Assembly (NCBI GenBank): GCA_937893155.1
Contig: CALBGU010000284.1
Span: 1 to 49,745, forward strand
Direction: 5' to 3'
Source of the DNA: an uncultured Treponema sp.
GTDB lineage: Bacteria; Spirochaetota; Spirochaetia; Treponematales; Treponemataceae
Length of the DNA stretch: 49,745 nt
This document shows positions 8,489-17,411 of this stretch, one piece after another (within the stretch, counting starts at the first letter, position 1; each line of letters opens with the position of its first letter). The notes under the pieces were generated by a model, which worked only from the letters and a program-made list of their open reading frames with translations, searched no databases and was not told the origin of the DNA. A program made the position numbers and the translations under genes.

Positions 8489-9487
8489 ATGGAACTGTTT
8501 GAGATGTCCCCCAAAAGCCGCGCTGCCGTGCTGGAGTTTCTTTTGGCGCACGAAGACCGCTGTGTTGCGCTGACGGAACGGGTTTTGCGAAATGCAGGGC
8601 GGACTTTTTTTCTTGCCGAAACGGAGCGGGGCGAGCCGTATATTTCGGGGGTGATTTCGCTTTCAAAATCGGGGACGCTGCTGCATTGTTTGCCGTTTGC
8701 GGGGCAGCTTTCGCAAAAATCGCGCGGCAGAATCGGGAATGCAACCGAGCTTTTTGCGCCATTTTTTGCCGAGAATCCAATTTTTTGCTTGAGCGGAGAG
8801 ACAGACGGCACGGCTCTTTTGGAAAATGCGGTGCGTTTGTGCGCCGTGCAATCCGTTCTTGAGGCGCACGATTATTATCGAATGGAATACGATGAAGAGC
8901 GCGACAGTGTGTTCCGTCGCGCTGAGCAGAAAAAAGAGCGGGAAGAAGCCCAGTCGGTGCGTGAAGAGCGCGTTCAGAATTACGGGCTGTCGATTTCGGC
9001 GGACACAAAAAGCGACGGCGATGACGACACCGTTGCGCTCAAAGACACGGGGACTATCATAAAATGCACGTCGGCAGATGTGGCAAAACTCTTGCCGCTT
9101 CAAATGCAATACGACCGCGAAGAAGTGCTTTTGCGCACGATGGAGGCGGACGAAGACGATTGCCGCTTGCGCCTTTCTGGAATGCTTCGGTTGCAGGATA
9201 TTTTTGCGGACGTTATCGGCGGCGAGATTGTTGCCAAGGCGGGCACGAACGCAAAGGGCAAAAATTGGGTGCAACTCGGCGGGGTGTTTACCAAGCCGCT
9301 GTATCGCCGTTTGGGGATTGCAGGGCGTTTGGTAAGCCACGCCGCGCGTTATGCCGCCGCTGAGGGAAAAAAGACCACGCTTTTTGTGCGCGAACTCAAC
9401 ACCTGCGCATTCCATTCGTATGAGCGGGCGGGATTTATTCGCCGCGGCTCGTACCGAATCGTCTATTTTGACGGCTTTGATGCGTAA
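8489..9487 (+). CDS. GNAT-family N-acetyltransferase
   Basis: The C-terminal half (about residues 190-330) carries the GNAT acetyl-CoA site in PLYRRLGIAGRLVSHAARYA and the closing strand NTCAFHSYERAGFIRRGSYR. The N-terminal half is a separate, poorly conserved domain with a charged linker (EQKKEREEAQSVREERVQN). The overall length of 332 residues matches two-domain GNAT proteins in which the first half is a degenerate GNAT-like fold. AAAGGAG at 8477-8483 selects ATG 8489. The substrate is unknown. The short gap to the GGDEF-EAL gene suggests cotranscription but not a functional link. Confidence 0.8.
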   Translation: MELFEMSPKSRAAVLEFLLAHEDRCVALTERVLRNAGRTFFLAETERGEPYISGVISLSKSGTLLHCLPFAGQLSQKSRGRIGNATELFAPFFAENPIFCLSGETDGTALLENAVRLCAVQSVLEAHDYYRMEYDEERDSVFRRAEQKKEREEAQSVREERVQNYGLSISADTKSDGDDDTVALKDTGTIIKCTSADVAKLLPLQMQYDREEVLLRTMEADEDDCRLRLSGMLRLQDIFADVIGGEIVAKAGTNAKGKNWVQLGGVFTKPLYRRLGIAGRLVSHAARYAAAEGKKTTLFVRELNTCAFHSYERAGFIRRGSYRIVYFDGFDA

Positions 9488-9579
9488 ATGAAAACGGTGC
9501 GTCCTCTTAAAAAAAAATTTTTTCGGCACACACAATGAATAAATCGGTGCAAAAAAATTTTTGAAGTTCCAAAAGGCGT

Positions 9580-9609
9580 TTGCATAAGGCGGCGGTTTTC
9601 GTGTAAGAT
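9580..9609 (+). promoter_or_regulatory. Candidate promoter of the UPF0210 gene
   Basis: TTGCAT (9580-9585) and TAAGAT (9604-9609) are 18 bases apart, placing a transcript start about 25 bases before the ATG. Confidence 0.4.
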
Positions 9610-9640
9610 AAAGGCAATTCGTTCAAGTGAGGGTGTGAAT

Positions 9641-11002
9641 ATGATTTTTTCGCCAGTGGAAATTCAAGAAACGGTTAATATGTTTATGCGCCAAAAACTC
9701 GACGTGCGCTGTATCACGATGGGCATTTCGCTTTTGGACTGCGCAGACAGCGACGCAAAGACCGCCTGCCGCAAGATATACGACAAGATTATGCGAAAAG
9801 CGGGCAACCTTGTGCGCGTGGGGCAGGACATCGAAAAGGAATTCGGCGTGCCGATTATCAACAAGCGTATTTCTGTTACGCCGATTGCGCTCGTTGCGGG
9901 TGCTTCAAGCGAAAAAAGCTATGTGGAATATTGCCGTACGCTCGACAAAGCGGCGAAAGAACTCGGCGTGAACTTCATCGGCGGCTTTTCTGCGCTCGTG
10001 CAAAAAGGCATTACAGAAGCCGACCGCATTTTGATTGACTCGATTCCCGAAGCCCTTTCGGTTACCGACTGCGTTTGCTCAAGCGTCAACGTCGGTTCAA
10101 CAAAATCGGGAATCAATATGGACGCGGTGCGCTTGATGGGCGAAATCATAAAGCGTACGGCGGAAGCGTCGAAGAATTGCGCGGTCAACGGCTGCTCGAA
10201 GCTCGTTGTGTTCACGAATGCGCCCGAGGACAATCCGTTTATGGCAGGCGCGTTCCACGGTCCAGGCGAGGGAGATGCGGTGATTAACGTCGGCGTTTCA
10301 GGTCCGGGCGTTATTCTTGCGGCGGCGCGAGAGTTCAAGGGCAGACCGATTAACGAACTTGCAGACGGCATTAAAAAGATGGCGTTCAAGATTACGAGAA
10401 TGGGACAGCTCGTCGGCTCTGAAGCGGCCTCTCGGCTCGGCGTGAACTTCGGTATTCTCGACCTCTCGCTTGCTCCGACTCCTGCCGTTGGCGACAGCGT
10501 GGCGCGGATTCTTGAGGAAATCGGCTTGGAGGGCTGCGGCGCACCGGGAACGACGGCGGCTTTGGCAATGCTGACCGATATGGTGAAAAAAGGCGGCGTG
10601 ATGGCTTCAACGAATGTCGGCGGGCTTTCGGGCGCGTTTATTCCTGTGAGCGAGGACGAGGGAATGATTAACGCGGTGAAGCAAGGCTCGATAACGCTTG
10701 AAAAGCTCGAAGCGATGACGACGGTCTGCTCTGTCGGGCTTGATATGATTGCAATTCCCGGCGACACAAGCGCAACGACGATTTCGGGCATTATGGCGGA
10801 CGAAATGGCTATCGGTATGGTGAACAACAAAACGACCGCCGTGCGCCTTATTCCTTCACCTGGAAAAAAGCCTGGCGACTGGGTGGAGTTCGGCGGATTG
10901 CTCGGCGGCTGTCCTGTTATCGACGTGAATCGCTTTAGCTGTGCGGATTTTATCAATCGCGGCGGCAGAATCCCAGCCCCAATCCACTCCTTCCGCAACT
11001 AG
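9641..11002 (+). CDS. UPF0210 / PFL family protein
   Basis: The 453-residue protein matches the UPF0210 family, a widely distributed cytoplasmic family structurally related to glycyl-radical-like barrels but with no established reaction. Recognisable stretches include FSPVEIQETVNMF, DVRCITMGISLLDC, VPIINKRISVTPIALVAG, ECGAPGTTAAL-like GCGAPGTTAALAML and the C-terminal GDWVEFGGLLGG. In many bacteria an ACT-domain gene precedes it; here the upstream neighbour is a GNAT gene instead. GAGGG at 9629-9633 places the start at ATG 9641 rather than the in-frame GTG 9635. A bidirectional terminator lies downstream. Confidence 0.85.
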   Translation: MIFSPVEIQETVNMFMRQKLDVRCITMGISLLDCADSDAKTACRKIYDKIMRKAGNLVRVGQDIEKEFGVPIINKRISVTPIALVAGASSEKSYVEYCRTLDKAAKELGVNFIGGFSALVQKGITEADRILIDSIPEALSVTDCVCSSVNVGSTKSGINMDAVRLMGEIIKRTAEASKNCAVNGCSKLVVFTNAPEDNPFMAGAFHGPGEGDAVINVGVSGPGVILAAAREFKGRPINELADGIKKMAFKITRMGQLVGSEAASRLGVNFGILDLSLAPTPAVGDSVARILEEIGLEGCGAPGTTAALAMLTDMVKKGGVMASTNVGGLSGAFIPVSEDEGMINAVKQGSITLEKLEAMTTVCSVGLDMIAIPGDTSATTISGIMADEMAIGMVNNKTTAVRLIPSPGKKPGDWVEFGGLLGGCPVIDVNRFSCADFINRGGRIPAPIHSFRN

Positions 11003-11070
11003 CAGGCACAGGGCTGTTTCTCAAGACTATGGCAGATTTTTAAGACATAGATGTTTTATTTGTTAGGAAC

Positions 11071-11104
11071 AAAAACGCCCCTTGTTTTTCGGGGGCGTTT
11101 TTGT
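11071..11104. terminator. Bidirectional terminator
   Basis: AAAACGCCCC and GGGGGCGTTTT form a long stem around TTGTTTTTC, flanked by A-run and T-run. It serves the UPF0210 gene (plus) and the acyltransferase gene (minus). Confidence 0.85.
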
Positions 11105-11132
11105 AAGAATAAATTCGAAATGATAGAATTTC

Positions 11133-12137
11133 TTATTTTATCCGCTTCTGCACATATTTTTCTGCAATGAACGCAAACGTGAAAGAAATTCCCAGAATCG
11201 ACGCTACATACACAGGAGGACACACAATTCCGCCTGTGCAGTGATACAGAATCTGCATAAGCGGAAAATGAAACAGATAAATGCCCCACGAAAAATCAAT
11301 GGTTTGCCCGACGCATTGCAATCGTTTGAAGGTGAGAGCTGTCCACACGATTATTACAGCGAGCGCGGCAGGAAAAAGTATTTCGCTCTTCGTGACATAA
11401 TGTAAAATGTATGCTGCAACTGACGGAAGCAGCAGTTTATTTTTCATCTTTAAGAAAAAATCCCAGTTCAGAAAAATGAATATTCCGCTTACGAAAAAAG
11501 AAATAAAGCTCGGTAGTTGATGTTCCAGCTGGCTTGGTAAATGCCAGTTTTTTGCGTATGATTTTAAAATCAGATTATAGGCGACTGAAAGTGCATACAG
11601 AATTGCAAAGAGCATATTTTTCCCAAGCGCTGTTTGCATCTTTTTCCAAAAATGCAAAATGAGCGGGAGAATGAGGTAAAAGCCGATTTCAATTTTTATC
11701 GTCCGGAGCGCACCGTTCACTGCATTGCCTGCAAAACAGCCCGGTAAACTCGGGTGCATAAAATTCAGAAAAATGGCGTTCCAGAACAAATACTTAAAAT
11801 ATTCTGCGCCAAAATATTCCTGCGCGGGTAACTCTGAAAAATAACAACAGACGAACGAAAAAAAGATGAGGGAAATGTAGTACATCGGGAAGATTTTCTT
11901 TGCCCGCTTTGTGAAGAACGCTTTGAGGTTCGGCGCGGCAAAATAACTTTTTGTCACCCAAAAGCCACTGATGATAAAAAATCCGCAAACCGCCATGTGT
12001 CCGTCAAATAAATAAGCGTTGCCGATTCCGACTTTGCCGAATGCGTGCATAAAAAGCACGATGAGACAGAGCAAAAGGCGAATCGCATTGAATGCGTTTT
12101 CCTTTGGAATTGCAGGAAGTTCAAAATTTGATTTCAT
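11133..12137 (-). CDS. Acyltransferase-3 family membrane protein
   Basis: The 334-residue integral membrane protein has about ten hydrophobic helices. It starts with the family's N-terminal helix RLLLCLIVLFMHAFGKVG containing the conserved Arg and His, followed by FFIISGFWVTKSYF and FFTKRAKKIFPMYY. Family members move acyl (often acetyl) groups from cytoplasmic donors to surface sugars or lipids. No SGNH domain is attached, so this is the short form. GGAG at 12144-12147 selects ATG 12137. It stands alone, convergent with the UPF0210 gene and divergent from an XRE regulator. Confidence 0.85.
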   Translation of the reverse strand: MKSNFELPAIPKENAFNAIRLLLCLIVLFMHAFGKVGIGNAYLFDGHMAVCGFFIISGFWVTKSYFAAPNLKAFFTKRAKKIFPMYYISLIFFSFVCCYFSELPAQEYFGAEYFKYLFWNAIFLNFMHPSLPGCFAGNAVNGALRTIKIEIGFYLILPLILHFWKKMQTALGKNMLFAILYALSVAYNLILKSYAKNWHLPSQLEHQLPSFISFFVSGIFIFLNWDFFLKMKNKLLLPSVAAYILHYVTKSEILFPAALAVIIVWTALTFKRLQCVGQTIDFSWGIYLFHFPLMQILYHCTGGIVCPPVYVASILGISFTFAFIAEKYVQKRIK

Positions 12138-12269
12138 AAATTTCTCCAAAGTTCAGAAATGTGTACTGTGTACGAGTAGTTCAGTAATTTCTGAGTATAT
12201 CACAAAAACTCTGTAAAAATTTACTTTTAGGCGAAAAAGTCAGAAATTTTTCACATAATCAAAAAAATA

Positions 12270-12626
12270 ATGAGTGATTTTTGGAAACGAGTTGATGAAG
12301 AAATTGAATATAAAGGTATAAACCGCGCATTTTTGGCTCGTAAGTGTAATTTCAGCGTAACGAATATCGGGCAGGGAATCAAACTGGGAAGCACTCCGTC
12401 TGCTGAAACCGCTGTAAAAATTGCGAATGTGCTTGGAGTGAGCGTGGAATATCTTGTTACAGGCAAAAATTCGGCAGGAATAAAAAATTTAGAAACCGAG
12501 GAAATTCAGTTAAAATTATATCGAAAATATCATTCGCTTATTGCAAAATGTGAAAATCTTCCGCCTCAAAAAATTGATTTGCTTGCAAAAGTTGCAGATG
12601 GTTTTGTACCACAGACTATGTTGTAA
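12270..12626 (+). CDS. XRE-family transcriptional regulator
   Basis: This 118-residue protein has an N-terminal Cro/C1 helix-turn-helix: FLARKCNFSVTNIGQGIKLG as the recognition region and ETAVKIANVLGVSVEYLVTG as the closing helices. The C-terminal 45 residues are short and helical, without a peptidase or ligand domain. A second protein of the same design lies at 24391, with the same NVLGVS/ALGVSxEYLVTG ending. CATAAT at 12254-12259 sits 10 bases before the ATG and no ribosome binding site is visible, so the mRNA may have almost no leader. Targets are unknown; it diverges from the acyltransferase gene and may regulate it. Confidence 0.8.
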   Translation: MSDFWKRVDEEIEYKGINRAFLARKCNFSVTNIGQGIKLGSTPSAETAVKIANVLGVSVEYLVTGKNSAGIKNLETEEIQLKLYRKYHSLIAKCENLPPQKIDLLAKVADGFVPQTML

Positions 12627-12867
12627 AGGCGCAGAACGCAAAAACTGAAACTCGAAAACACAAACGCACTGTGTTTTATTTAGGTAGGTCGAAATACGGC
12701 AAGAGGGAAGGGGCATAATTACATAATATGCCTTTTCATATTGTTTTTTATTGGTATATTTTTTAATATTATCAACAAATATCTATTGGAATTGCCGCTT
12801 CTGCCAAAGGTCGCTACGAAACGCTTACCTTGTACAATGTCAAATATGGACACGGCGCAAAAAAAAC

Positions 12868-12896
12868 TTGATTTCGAGGCAAATCGCGCTTAAAAT
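12868..12896 (+). promoter_or_regulatory. Promoter of the rubrerythrin gene
   Basis: TTGATT (12868-12873) and TAAAAT (12891-12896) with a 17-base spacer predict a start near 12903, about 24 bases before the ATG. I see nothing else convincing in the 300-base gap 12627-12926. Confidence 0.6.
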
Positions 12897-12926
12897 GGAA
12901 AATACACACTTTTATGGAGGCTTTTT

Positions 12927-13463
12927 ATGGAATTAAAAGGCTCAAAGACTGAAAAAAATTTGCAGGTAGCATTTGCCGGTGAATCGGAGGCGCGAAACAA
13001 GTACACTTATTTTGCGTCAAAGGCAAAAAAAGATGGATTTGTGCAGATTGCCTCGATTTTTGAAGAAACTGCGGCAAACGAAAAAGAACACGCAAAAATC
13101 TGGTACAAGCTCTTGAGCGGTGGCGTTGGCTCTACGCTTGAAAATCTGAGAGAGGCGGCTTCGGGCGAGCATTACGAATGGACAGAGATGTATCCGCAGT
13201 TTGCAAAAGAGGCGCGGGAAGAGGGCTTTGAGGAAATTGCACGGCTTTTTGAGGGCGTGGCGGAAATCGAAAAAGAACACGAAGAGCGGTACAAAAAACT
13301 GCTGGCGAATATCGAAGGCGATTTGGTGTTCTCAAAAGACGGCGATACCGTATGGCAGTGCGCGAATTGCGGGCATATCTGCGTGGGCAAAAAAGCTCCC
13401 GATGTGTGTCCTGTGTGCAATCACCCACAGAGCTATTTCCAAGTAAAAGCGGAAAATTATTAA
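12927..13463 (+). CDS. Rubrerythrin
   Basis: Rubrerythrin reduces hydrogen peroxide in the cytoplasm of anaerobes with electrons from rubredoxin-type carriers. The 178-residue protein has the ferritin-like diiron four-helix bundle (about 1-135) with ligands in FAGESEARNKY, EETAANEKEHAKIW and EGVAEIEKEHEERY, each containing Glu or ExxH. A C-terminal rubredoxin domain (about 145-178) follows, with CANCGHIC and CPVCNHP binding one iron. Length and order are those of classical rubrerythrin. GGAGG at 12916-12920 precedes the start by 6 bases. It appears to be a monocistronic gene with its own promoter and terminator. It supports an anaerobic, oxygen-exposed lifestyle. Confidence 0.95.
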   Translation: MELKGSKTEKNLQVAFAGESEARNKYTYFASKAKKDGFVQIASIFEETAANEKEHAKIWYKLLSGGVGSTLENLREAASGEHYEWTEMYPQFAKEAREEGFEEIARLFEGVAEIEKEHEERYKKLLANIEGDLVFSKDGDTVWQCANCGHICVGKKAPDVCPVCNHPQSYFQVKAENY

Positions 13464-13466
13464 CGA

Positions 13467-13500
13467 AAAATCCCCGGCAAACACGTCGGGGATTTTGTTT
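13467..13500 (+). terminator. Terminator after rubrerythrin
   Basis: AAAATCCCCG (13467-13476) pairs with CGGGGATTTT (13487-13496), followed by GTTT. Confidence 0.75.
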
Positions 13501-13566
13501 GAAATGATAGAAAAAGACGTTTTTATGATTACCGTATACAAAAAAATATAAAAATCACTTAATATA

Positions 13567-13596
13567 TTGACATTAAAATTATATATATAATATATT
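13567..13596 (+). promoter_or_regulatory. Promoter of the thiB-like gene
   Basis: A perfect TTGACA (13567-13572) lies 18 bases before TATATT (13591-13596) in a very AT-rich stretch; TATAAT also occurs at 13586. The remaining leader of about 30 bases is too short for a TPP riboswitch. Confidence 0.65.
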
Positions 13597-13631
13597 TAAC
13601 ACAACTTAAATGATGTTTTGGGGAGTGAATT

Positions 13632-14675
13632 ATGAAAAAATTGCTTTTATGGAGCGGCTTAACAATCGCGGCTGCAATGCTGATTTCAAGTTGTTCAAAA
13701 GACAGCAATAAAAATCAATCTTCAAAGGATAAAATTCGCGAAAATACCGTCGTTGTTTATGCGTATGACAGTTTTGCCGGCGAGTGGGGACCCGGTCCTG
13801 AATTGGTGAAGTTGTTCAAGCAAAAAACAGGGCTTGACTTAACGTTTGTGGATTGCGGAGATGCGGGGCAGGTTACGAGTCGCGCGATTCTTGAAAAAGA
13901 CAGACCGCAGGCGGACGTTTTGCTCGGACCTGATAATAATTTGGTGCAAAAAATTCGGGAGGAGGGGATTTTAACGCCGTATAAACCCGCAGGCGCAGAA
14001 AATTTGGTGGACAATCTTGAGAACGCGCTGGGCGGCGATTGGTCTTTGACCCCGTTTGATTTCAGTCATTTTGCAATCATTTTTGACACGGAATCGGGAA
14101 TCCGCGAGCCGACAAGTCTTGAGGATTTAACGAGCGCAGAATATGCCAAAAAACTGATTTTGATGGACCCGCGCACGAGTACGCCCGGCTTGGGATTTGT
14201 GGCGTGGACGGCGGCGATTTTCGGCAATAACGCACTGAATTACTGGGCAGACTTAAAGCCGTCGATTTTGACGATGGCACCCGGTTGGACTGCGGGCTAC
14301 GGGCTTTTTACCAACGGCGAAGCTCCGCTGGTTATCAGCTACACAACAAGTCCTGCGTATCAATATCAAGAGGATAATTCCACGCGGTTCAAGACGCTGG
14401 TGTTTCGCGAGGGACACCCAATGCAGGTGGAAGGTGCGGGGCTTTTGAAGGGCGCTGTCAACGAAGAAGGCGGCAAAAAATTCCTCGATTTTCTTATCAG
14501 CGATGACGCGCAGGCTGTTTTGCCGCTCACGCAATGGATGTATCCGGCAAATAAAAACGTGGAAATCCCCGAATGTTATGCGGTTGCGGCTCCTGTTCCC
14601 GAAAAAACGGTCAACGCAGATAATGCAATCGTGAACAAAACGGTAAGCAGTGTGATTGCATTGCTTGCAAATTAA
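13632..14675 (+). CDS. thiB: Thiamine ABC transporter substrate-binding lipoprotein
   Basis: This is the binding component that delivers thiamine (or its phosphates) to the ThiPQ importer. It has a lipoprotein signal (MKKLLLWSGL, lipobox ISSC at residues 18-21), so it would be anchored to the outer face of the inner membrane. The mature part begins VVYAYDSFAGEWGPGPELVK and continues with ADVLLGPDNNL. Both are hallmarks of ThiB/TbpA; other iron or sulfate binders lack YDSFAGEWGPGP. At 347 residues it has the family length. GGGGAG at 13620-13625 precedes the ATG. The permease and ATPase genes follow directly, making thiBPQ a single operon. Confidence 0.88.
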   Translation: MKKLLLWSGLTIAAAMLISSCSKDSNKNQSSKDKIRENTVVVYAYDSFAGEWGPGPELVKLFKQKTGLDLTFVDCGDAGQVTSRAILEKDRPQADVLLGPDNNLVQKIREEGILTPYKPAGAENLVDNLENALGGDWSLTPFDFSHFAIIFDTESGIREPTSLEDLTSAEYAKKLILMDPRTSTPGLGFVAWTAAIFGNNALNYWADLKPSILTMAPGWTAGYGLFTNGEAPLVISYTTSPAYQYQEDNSTRFKTLVFREGHPMQVEGAGLLKGAVNEEGGKKFLDFLISDDAQAVLPLTQWMYPANKNVEIPECYAVAAPVPEKTVNADNAIVNKTVSSVIALLAN

Positions 14676-14676
14676 C

Positions 14677-16287
14677 GTGAAACAAAACAATTCCGCCGCA
14701 TTTTTTGTGCGGCGCGTGATTCAGATAGCGGCGTGTGCGTGTGCGCTGATTGTTTTTTTGCTTGCGATAGCGGCTTTTGCGGTGCCGTTTTTGGCGGCGA
14801 TAATACAAAACAGCGCTGAAAAAAAAGTCGCGACCGATTATGTACATCTGTGTGCGATTGCGGGATTTACACTCAAGCAGGCGATTTTTTCAACCGCGAT
14901 TGCCGTTTTGGTGGGGCTTCCCGCCGCATTTTTTATCTCGCACCGAGATTTTCCGTTCAGGCGCATTTTATCCGCTTGTGCCGCTGTTCCGCTGTGCATT
15001 CCGTCGCTCATCATTGCGCTGGGATATGTGAGTTTTTTTGGAATGAACGGCATTTTGAATCGCGTTCTTGCATCTTTTTTTTCAACCGACAAAAAAATCA
15101 TATCGTTTTTATATTCGTTTTGGGGCATCGTCATTGCGCAGGGATTCTACAATTTTCCGCTCGTTATGGCGACCGTCGCGGATTCGTGGGCGACCCTTCC
15201 GCGCGCGCAAGAGGACGCGGCAACAGTGCTCGGCGCAAGCAATCTGCGCATTTTTTTTACGATAACCGTTTGGCACCTTTTGCCCGCAATCATCAGTGCG
15301 TGCATTCCCGTTTTTTTGTATTGCTTTTTCAGTTTTCTTATCGTGCTGCTGTTCGGCGGCATTGGCACGACGACGCTGGAAGTCGAACTGTACCAAGCGG
15401 CGCGCAATTCGCTGGATTTGAGCGCTGCAACAAAAATCGCGCTGATTGAAACGACGCTGGCGATGGCGATTGTGGTGCTGTATTCGGCGGCAGAAAATAC
15501 TTCGGGGACGCAGAAAAATGCGGAAGAAAATCCGGTGCGGCGGCACAAAATTCGCGGAGCAGAAATACTAATCGCAGGATTTTTCTTTCTGGCAATCGCG
15601 CTTTTTTTTGTGCTTCCGCTTTTGTGCATCGTTTTTTCGGCATTCCCGCACGGCTCGCTTGCGGTATTTCAAAACGTGATTCACAAAAAAGGATTTCTTC
15701 CCGCGCTCCTTTCCAGCGCAAAAATCGGCGTGTGCACCGCAGTTTTGTGCATTATCGCTGCGTTTTCGTATGCCGTGTTTCTCAAAAGCCACCGCAATAA
15801 TCTCGTGCTCAAAACGCTCCCCATTTTGCCGATGGCGCTGTCGTCTGTGGTGATGGGCTTTGGAATGACGCGGACGGTTCGTGCTGGCTCGCCTCTCATT
15901 TTGGTTGCAGCCCAAACCGCGCTTATGTGGCCGCTCGCATTTCGGCAAATCTGGGCGGGATTCGCAAAAATCCCGAGCGAAACGCTGGACGCGGCGCGGT
16001 TGCTTTCTCCGCATAAAATAGACGCGATATTCGGCGTGTTTCTCGGCGAATGCAAACGGAACATCTTGAGCGCGGCGGTGCTTTGCTTTGCCGTCAGCGC
16101 GGGCGATACGACTCTGCCGCTCGTGCTTGCAATTCCCCATTTTGACACATTGTCGCTGTTCACATACCGCCTTGCAGGTTCGTATCGGTTTGGCGAAGCG
16201 TCTGCGGCGGCGTTGGTTTTGGGCGCGTGGTGTATGACACTTTTTGCAATCGCAAATAAAATGAAGGAGAATGACGATGTATTTTGA
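14677..16287 (+). CDS. thiP: Thiamine ABC transporter permease, fused two-domain
   Basis: The 536-residue inner-membrane protein has about twelve hydrophobic helices arranged as two binding-protein-dependent permease domains. The cytoplasmic EAA loops that contact the ATPase are visible twice: EDAATVLGASNLRIF (about residue 180) and LDAARLLSPHKIDAIF (about residue 440). This internal duplication is typical of ThiP, FbpB and related importers; the adjacent ThiB-type protein argues for thiamine. The GTG at 14677 comes one base after the thiB stop. The end overlaps the next gene by 11 bases, so all three genes are probably translationally coupled. Confidence 0.85.
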   Translation: MKQNNSAAFFVRRVIQIAACACALIVFLLAIAAFAVPFLAAIIQNSAEKKVATDYVHLCAIAGFTLKQAIFSTAIAVLVGLPAAFFISHRDFPFRRILSACAAVPLCIPSLIIALGYVSFFGMNGILNRVLASFFSTDKKIISFLYSFWGIVIAQGFYNFPLVMATVADSWATLPRAQEDAATVLGASNLRIFFTITVWHLLPAIISACIPVFLYCFFSFLIVLLFGGIGTTTLEVELYQAARNSLDLSAATKIALIETTLAMAIVVLYSAAENTSGTQKNAEENPVRRHKIRGAEILIAGFFFLAIALFFVLPLLCIVFSAFPHGSLAVFQNVIHKKGFLPALLSSAKIGVCTAVLCIIAAFSYAVFLKSHRNNLVLKTLPILPMALSSVVMGFGMTRTVRAGSPLILVAAQTALMWPLAFRQIWAGFAKIPSETLDAARLLSPHKIDAIFGVFLGECKRNILSAAVLCFAVSAGDTTLPLVLAIPHFDTLSLFTYRLAGSYRFGEASAAALVLGAWCMTLFAIANKMKENDDVF

Positions 16288-16984
16288 CGCAAAAAATCTG
16301 TTGCACGATTGGCAGGATTTTCACCTTGACGTGTCGTTTTGCGCCGAAAAAGGCACGATGACAAGCATCGTCGGACCGTCGGGGAGCGGAAAATCCACGA
16401 TTCTGCGCTTGATTTCGGGCTTAGAAAGCGCACAGCCTGCCGAGCGCATTATGCTAGGCGGTCGCGACATCACGGCTCTGCCACCCGGAAAACGCGGAAT
16501 CGGCTTGGTTTCTCAAAGTCATTCGCTGTTTTCGCATCTGAGTGTGGAAGACAACATCGGCTATGGACTTCGCTGCCGTGGATTTTCCAAAGCGGAAAGC
16601 CGAAAAAAAGCCCGCGAATACCTTGCGCGCTTCAATCTTGCTGGGTTTGAAAAGCGCCGTCCGTCCACGCTTTCCGGCGGCGAATCCCAGCGGGTCGCGC
16701 TTGCCCGCACGCTCATCGTTGAACCAGAATTGGTGCTGTTCGACGAGCCGCTGTCTGCCCTCGACGCGCCGCTTCGCAAAAAACTCGCCGCCGATATTCG
16801 CTTGTGGCAGCGCGAAATTGGATTTACGGGCATTATGGTTACGCACGACATCGCCGAAGCAAAATCGATGAGCGACCGCATTTTATTAATCCGAAGCGGC
16901 TTAAAAATCTGGGACGGTGCGGCGGAGGATTTTTCAGAAGAAATGATGAACGAAAAAAAACGTGATGGTGCCCAACGGCTGTGA
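16277..16984 (+). CDS. thiQ: Thiamine ABC transporter ATP-binding protein
   Basis: The 235-residue ATPase has every ABC motif: Walker A GPSGSGKST (residues 33-41), Q-loop VSQSHSLFSHLSVEDN, signature LSGGESQRVALAR, Walker B LVLFDEP, D-loop SALD and switch histidine VTHDIAEAK. It powers import through the ThiP-like permease. I chose ATG 16277 because GGAG (16266-16269) is 7 bases before it, whereas ATG 16271 is too close. Short length without a C-terminal TOBE domain is typical of ThiQ rather than FbpC or CysA. It converges on the rseC-like gene with no clear terminator in the 31-base gap. Confidence 0.88.
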   Translation: MYFDAKNLLHDWQDFHLDVSFCAEKGTMTSIVGPSGSGKSTILRLISGLESAQPAERIMLGGRDITALPPGKRGIGLVSQSHSLFSHLSVEDNIGYGLRCRGFSKAESRKKAREYLARFNLAGFEKRRPSTLSGGESQRVALARTLIVEPELVLFDEPLSALDAPLRKKLAADIRLWQREIGFTGIMVTHDIAEAKSMSDRILLIRSGLKIWDGAAEDFSEEMMNEKKRDGAQRL

Positions 16985-17015
16985 ACGCAATTTGTTTTGA
17001 GAAAAAAAGCGGGAG

Positions 17016-17408
17016 TTAGAGCACTTCGATGATTTCGGGCTTATACCAGCGGTACAAAGTGCGGTTGATGATGAAGAGAATCAGCGTTGAAGCGAGCAGA
17101 AGGAGCAACACGCACACTGCACGGCAATTTTCGCTTTTGTCTTTTGTCAGAAAAAAGCCTAAGAATGCGCACAGAATTGGAATAATGAGCGACACCACGC
17201 CCAAAAATGCTTCTAATCGGCGAGCCGTGCCCACCACAACGAGCGAGCCTCTTTTGAGTGCAAGGTTCTTTTTGTTTTTTGCGCGAAAAAGGCGTTTCCC
17301 TCTCAGCAAACAGCGCTGAGTGCACGTTATACACGTTTCGGATATAACGGGAGAGACAACCACATAATTTTTGTCAATGTGTTTTACCACGGCTTCTTTG
17401 ACTGCCAC
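17016..17408 (-). CDS. RseC/SoxR-reducing family membrane protein
   Basis: The 130-residue protein resembles RseC/MucC proteins: an N-terminal domain with cysteines C26, C29 and C33 (ETCITCTQRC), then two membrane helices (about 67-90 and 98-113). Family members accompany the Rnf/Rsx electron-transfer complex or modulate sigma-E in proteobacteria. Neither partner is in this window, so the role is open. It starts with GTG (17406-17408) only 3 bases after the TPR gene's stop, and lacks a strong ribosome binding site, which suggests translational coupling. It is the last gene of a five-gene minus-strand operon. Confidence 0.65.
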   Translation of the reverse strand: MAVKEAVVKHIDKNYVVVSPVISETCITCTQRCLLRGKRLFRAKNKKNLALKRGSLVVVGTARRLEAFLGVVSLIIPILCAFLGFFLTKDKSENCRAVCVLLLLLASTLILFIINRTLYRWYKPEIIEVL

Positions 17409-17411
17409 TTT

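Noticed and set aside
9919..10998. A 359-residue open frame on the minus strand opposite the UPF0210 gene
   Set aside because: It is an antisense shadow of a strongly conserved plus-strand gene, with no ribosome site and Ser/Pro/Ile-rich composition typical of reverse-complement codons.
12751..12936. Small plus-strand frame before rubrerythrin
   Set aside because: No ribosome site, no known domain, and it runs through the rubrerythrin promoter and ribosome binding site.
13497..13631. TPP riboswitch before the thiB-like gene
   Set aside because: No CUGAGA-type conserved core is visible and the space after the promoter is too short.
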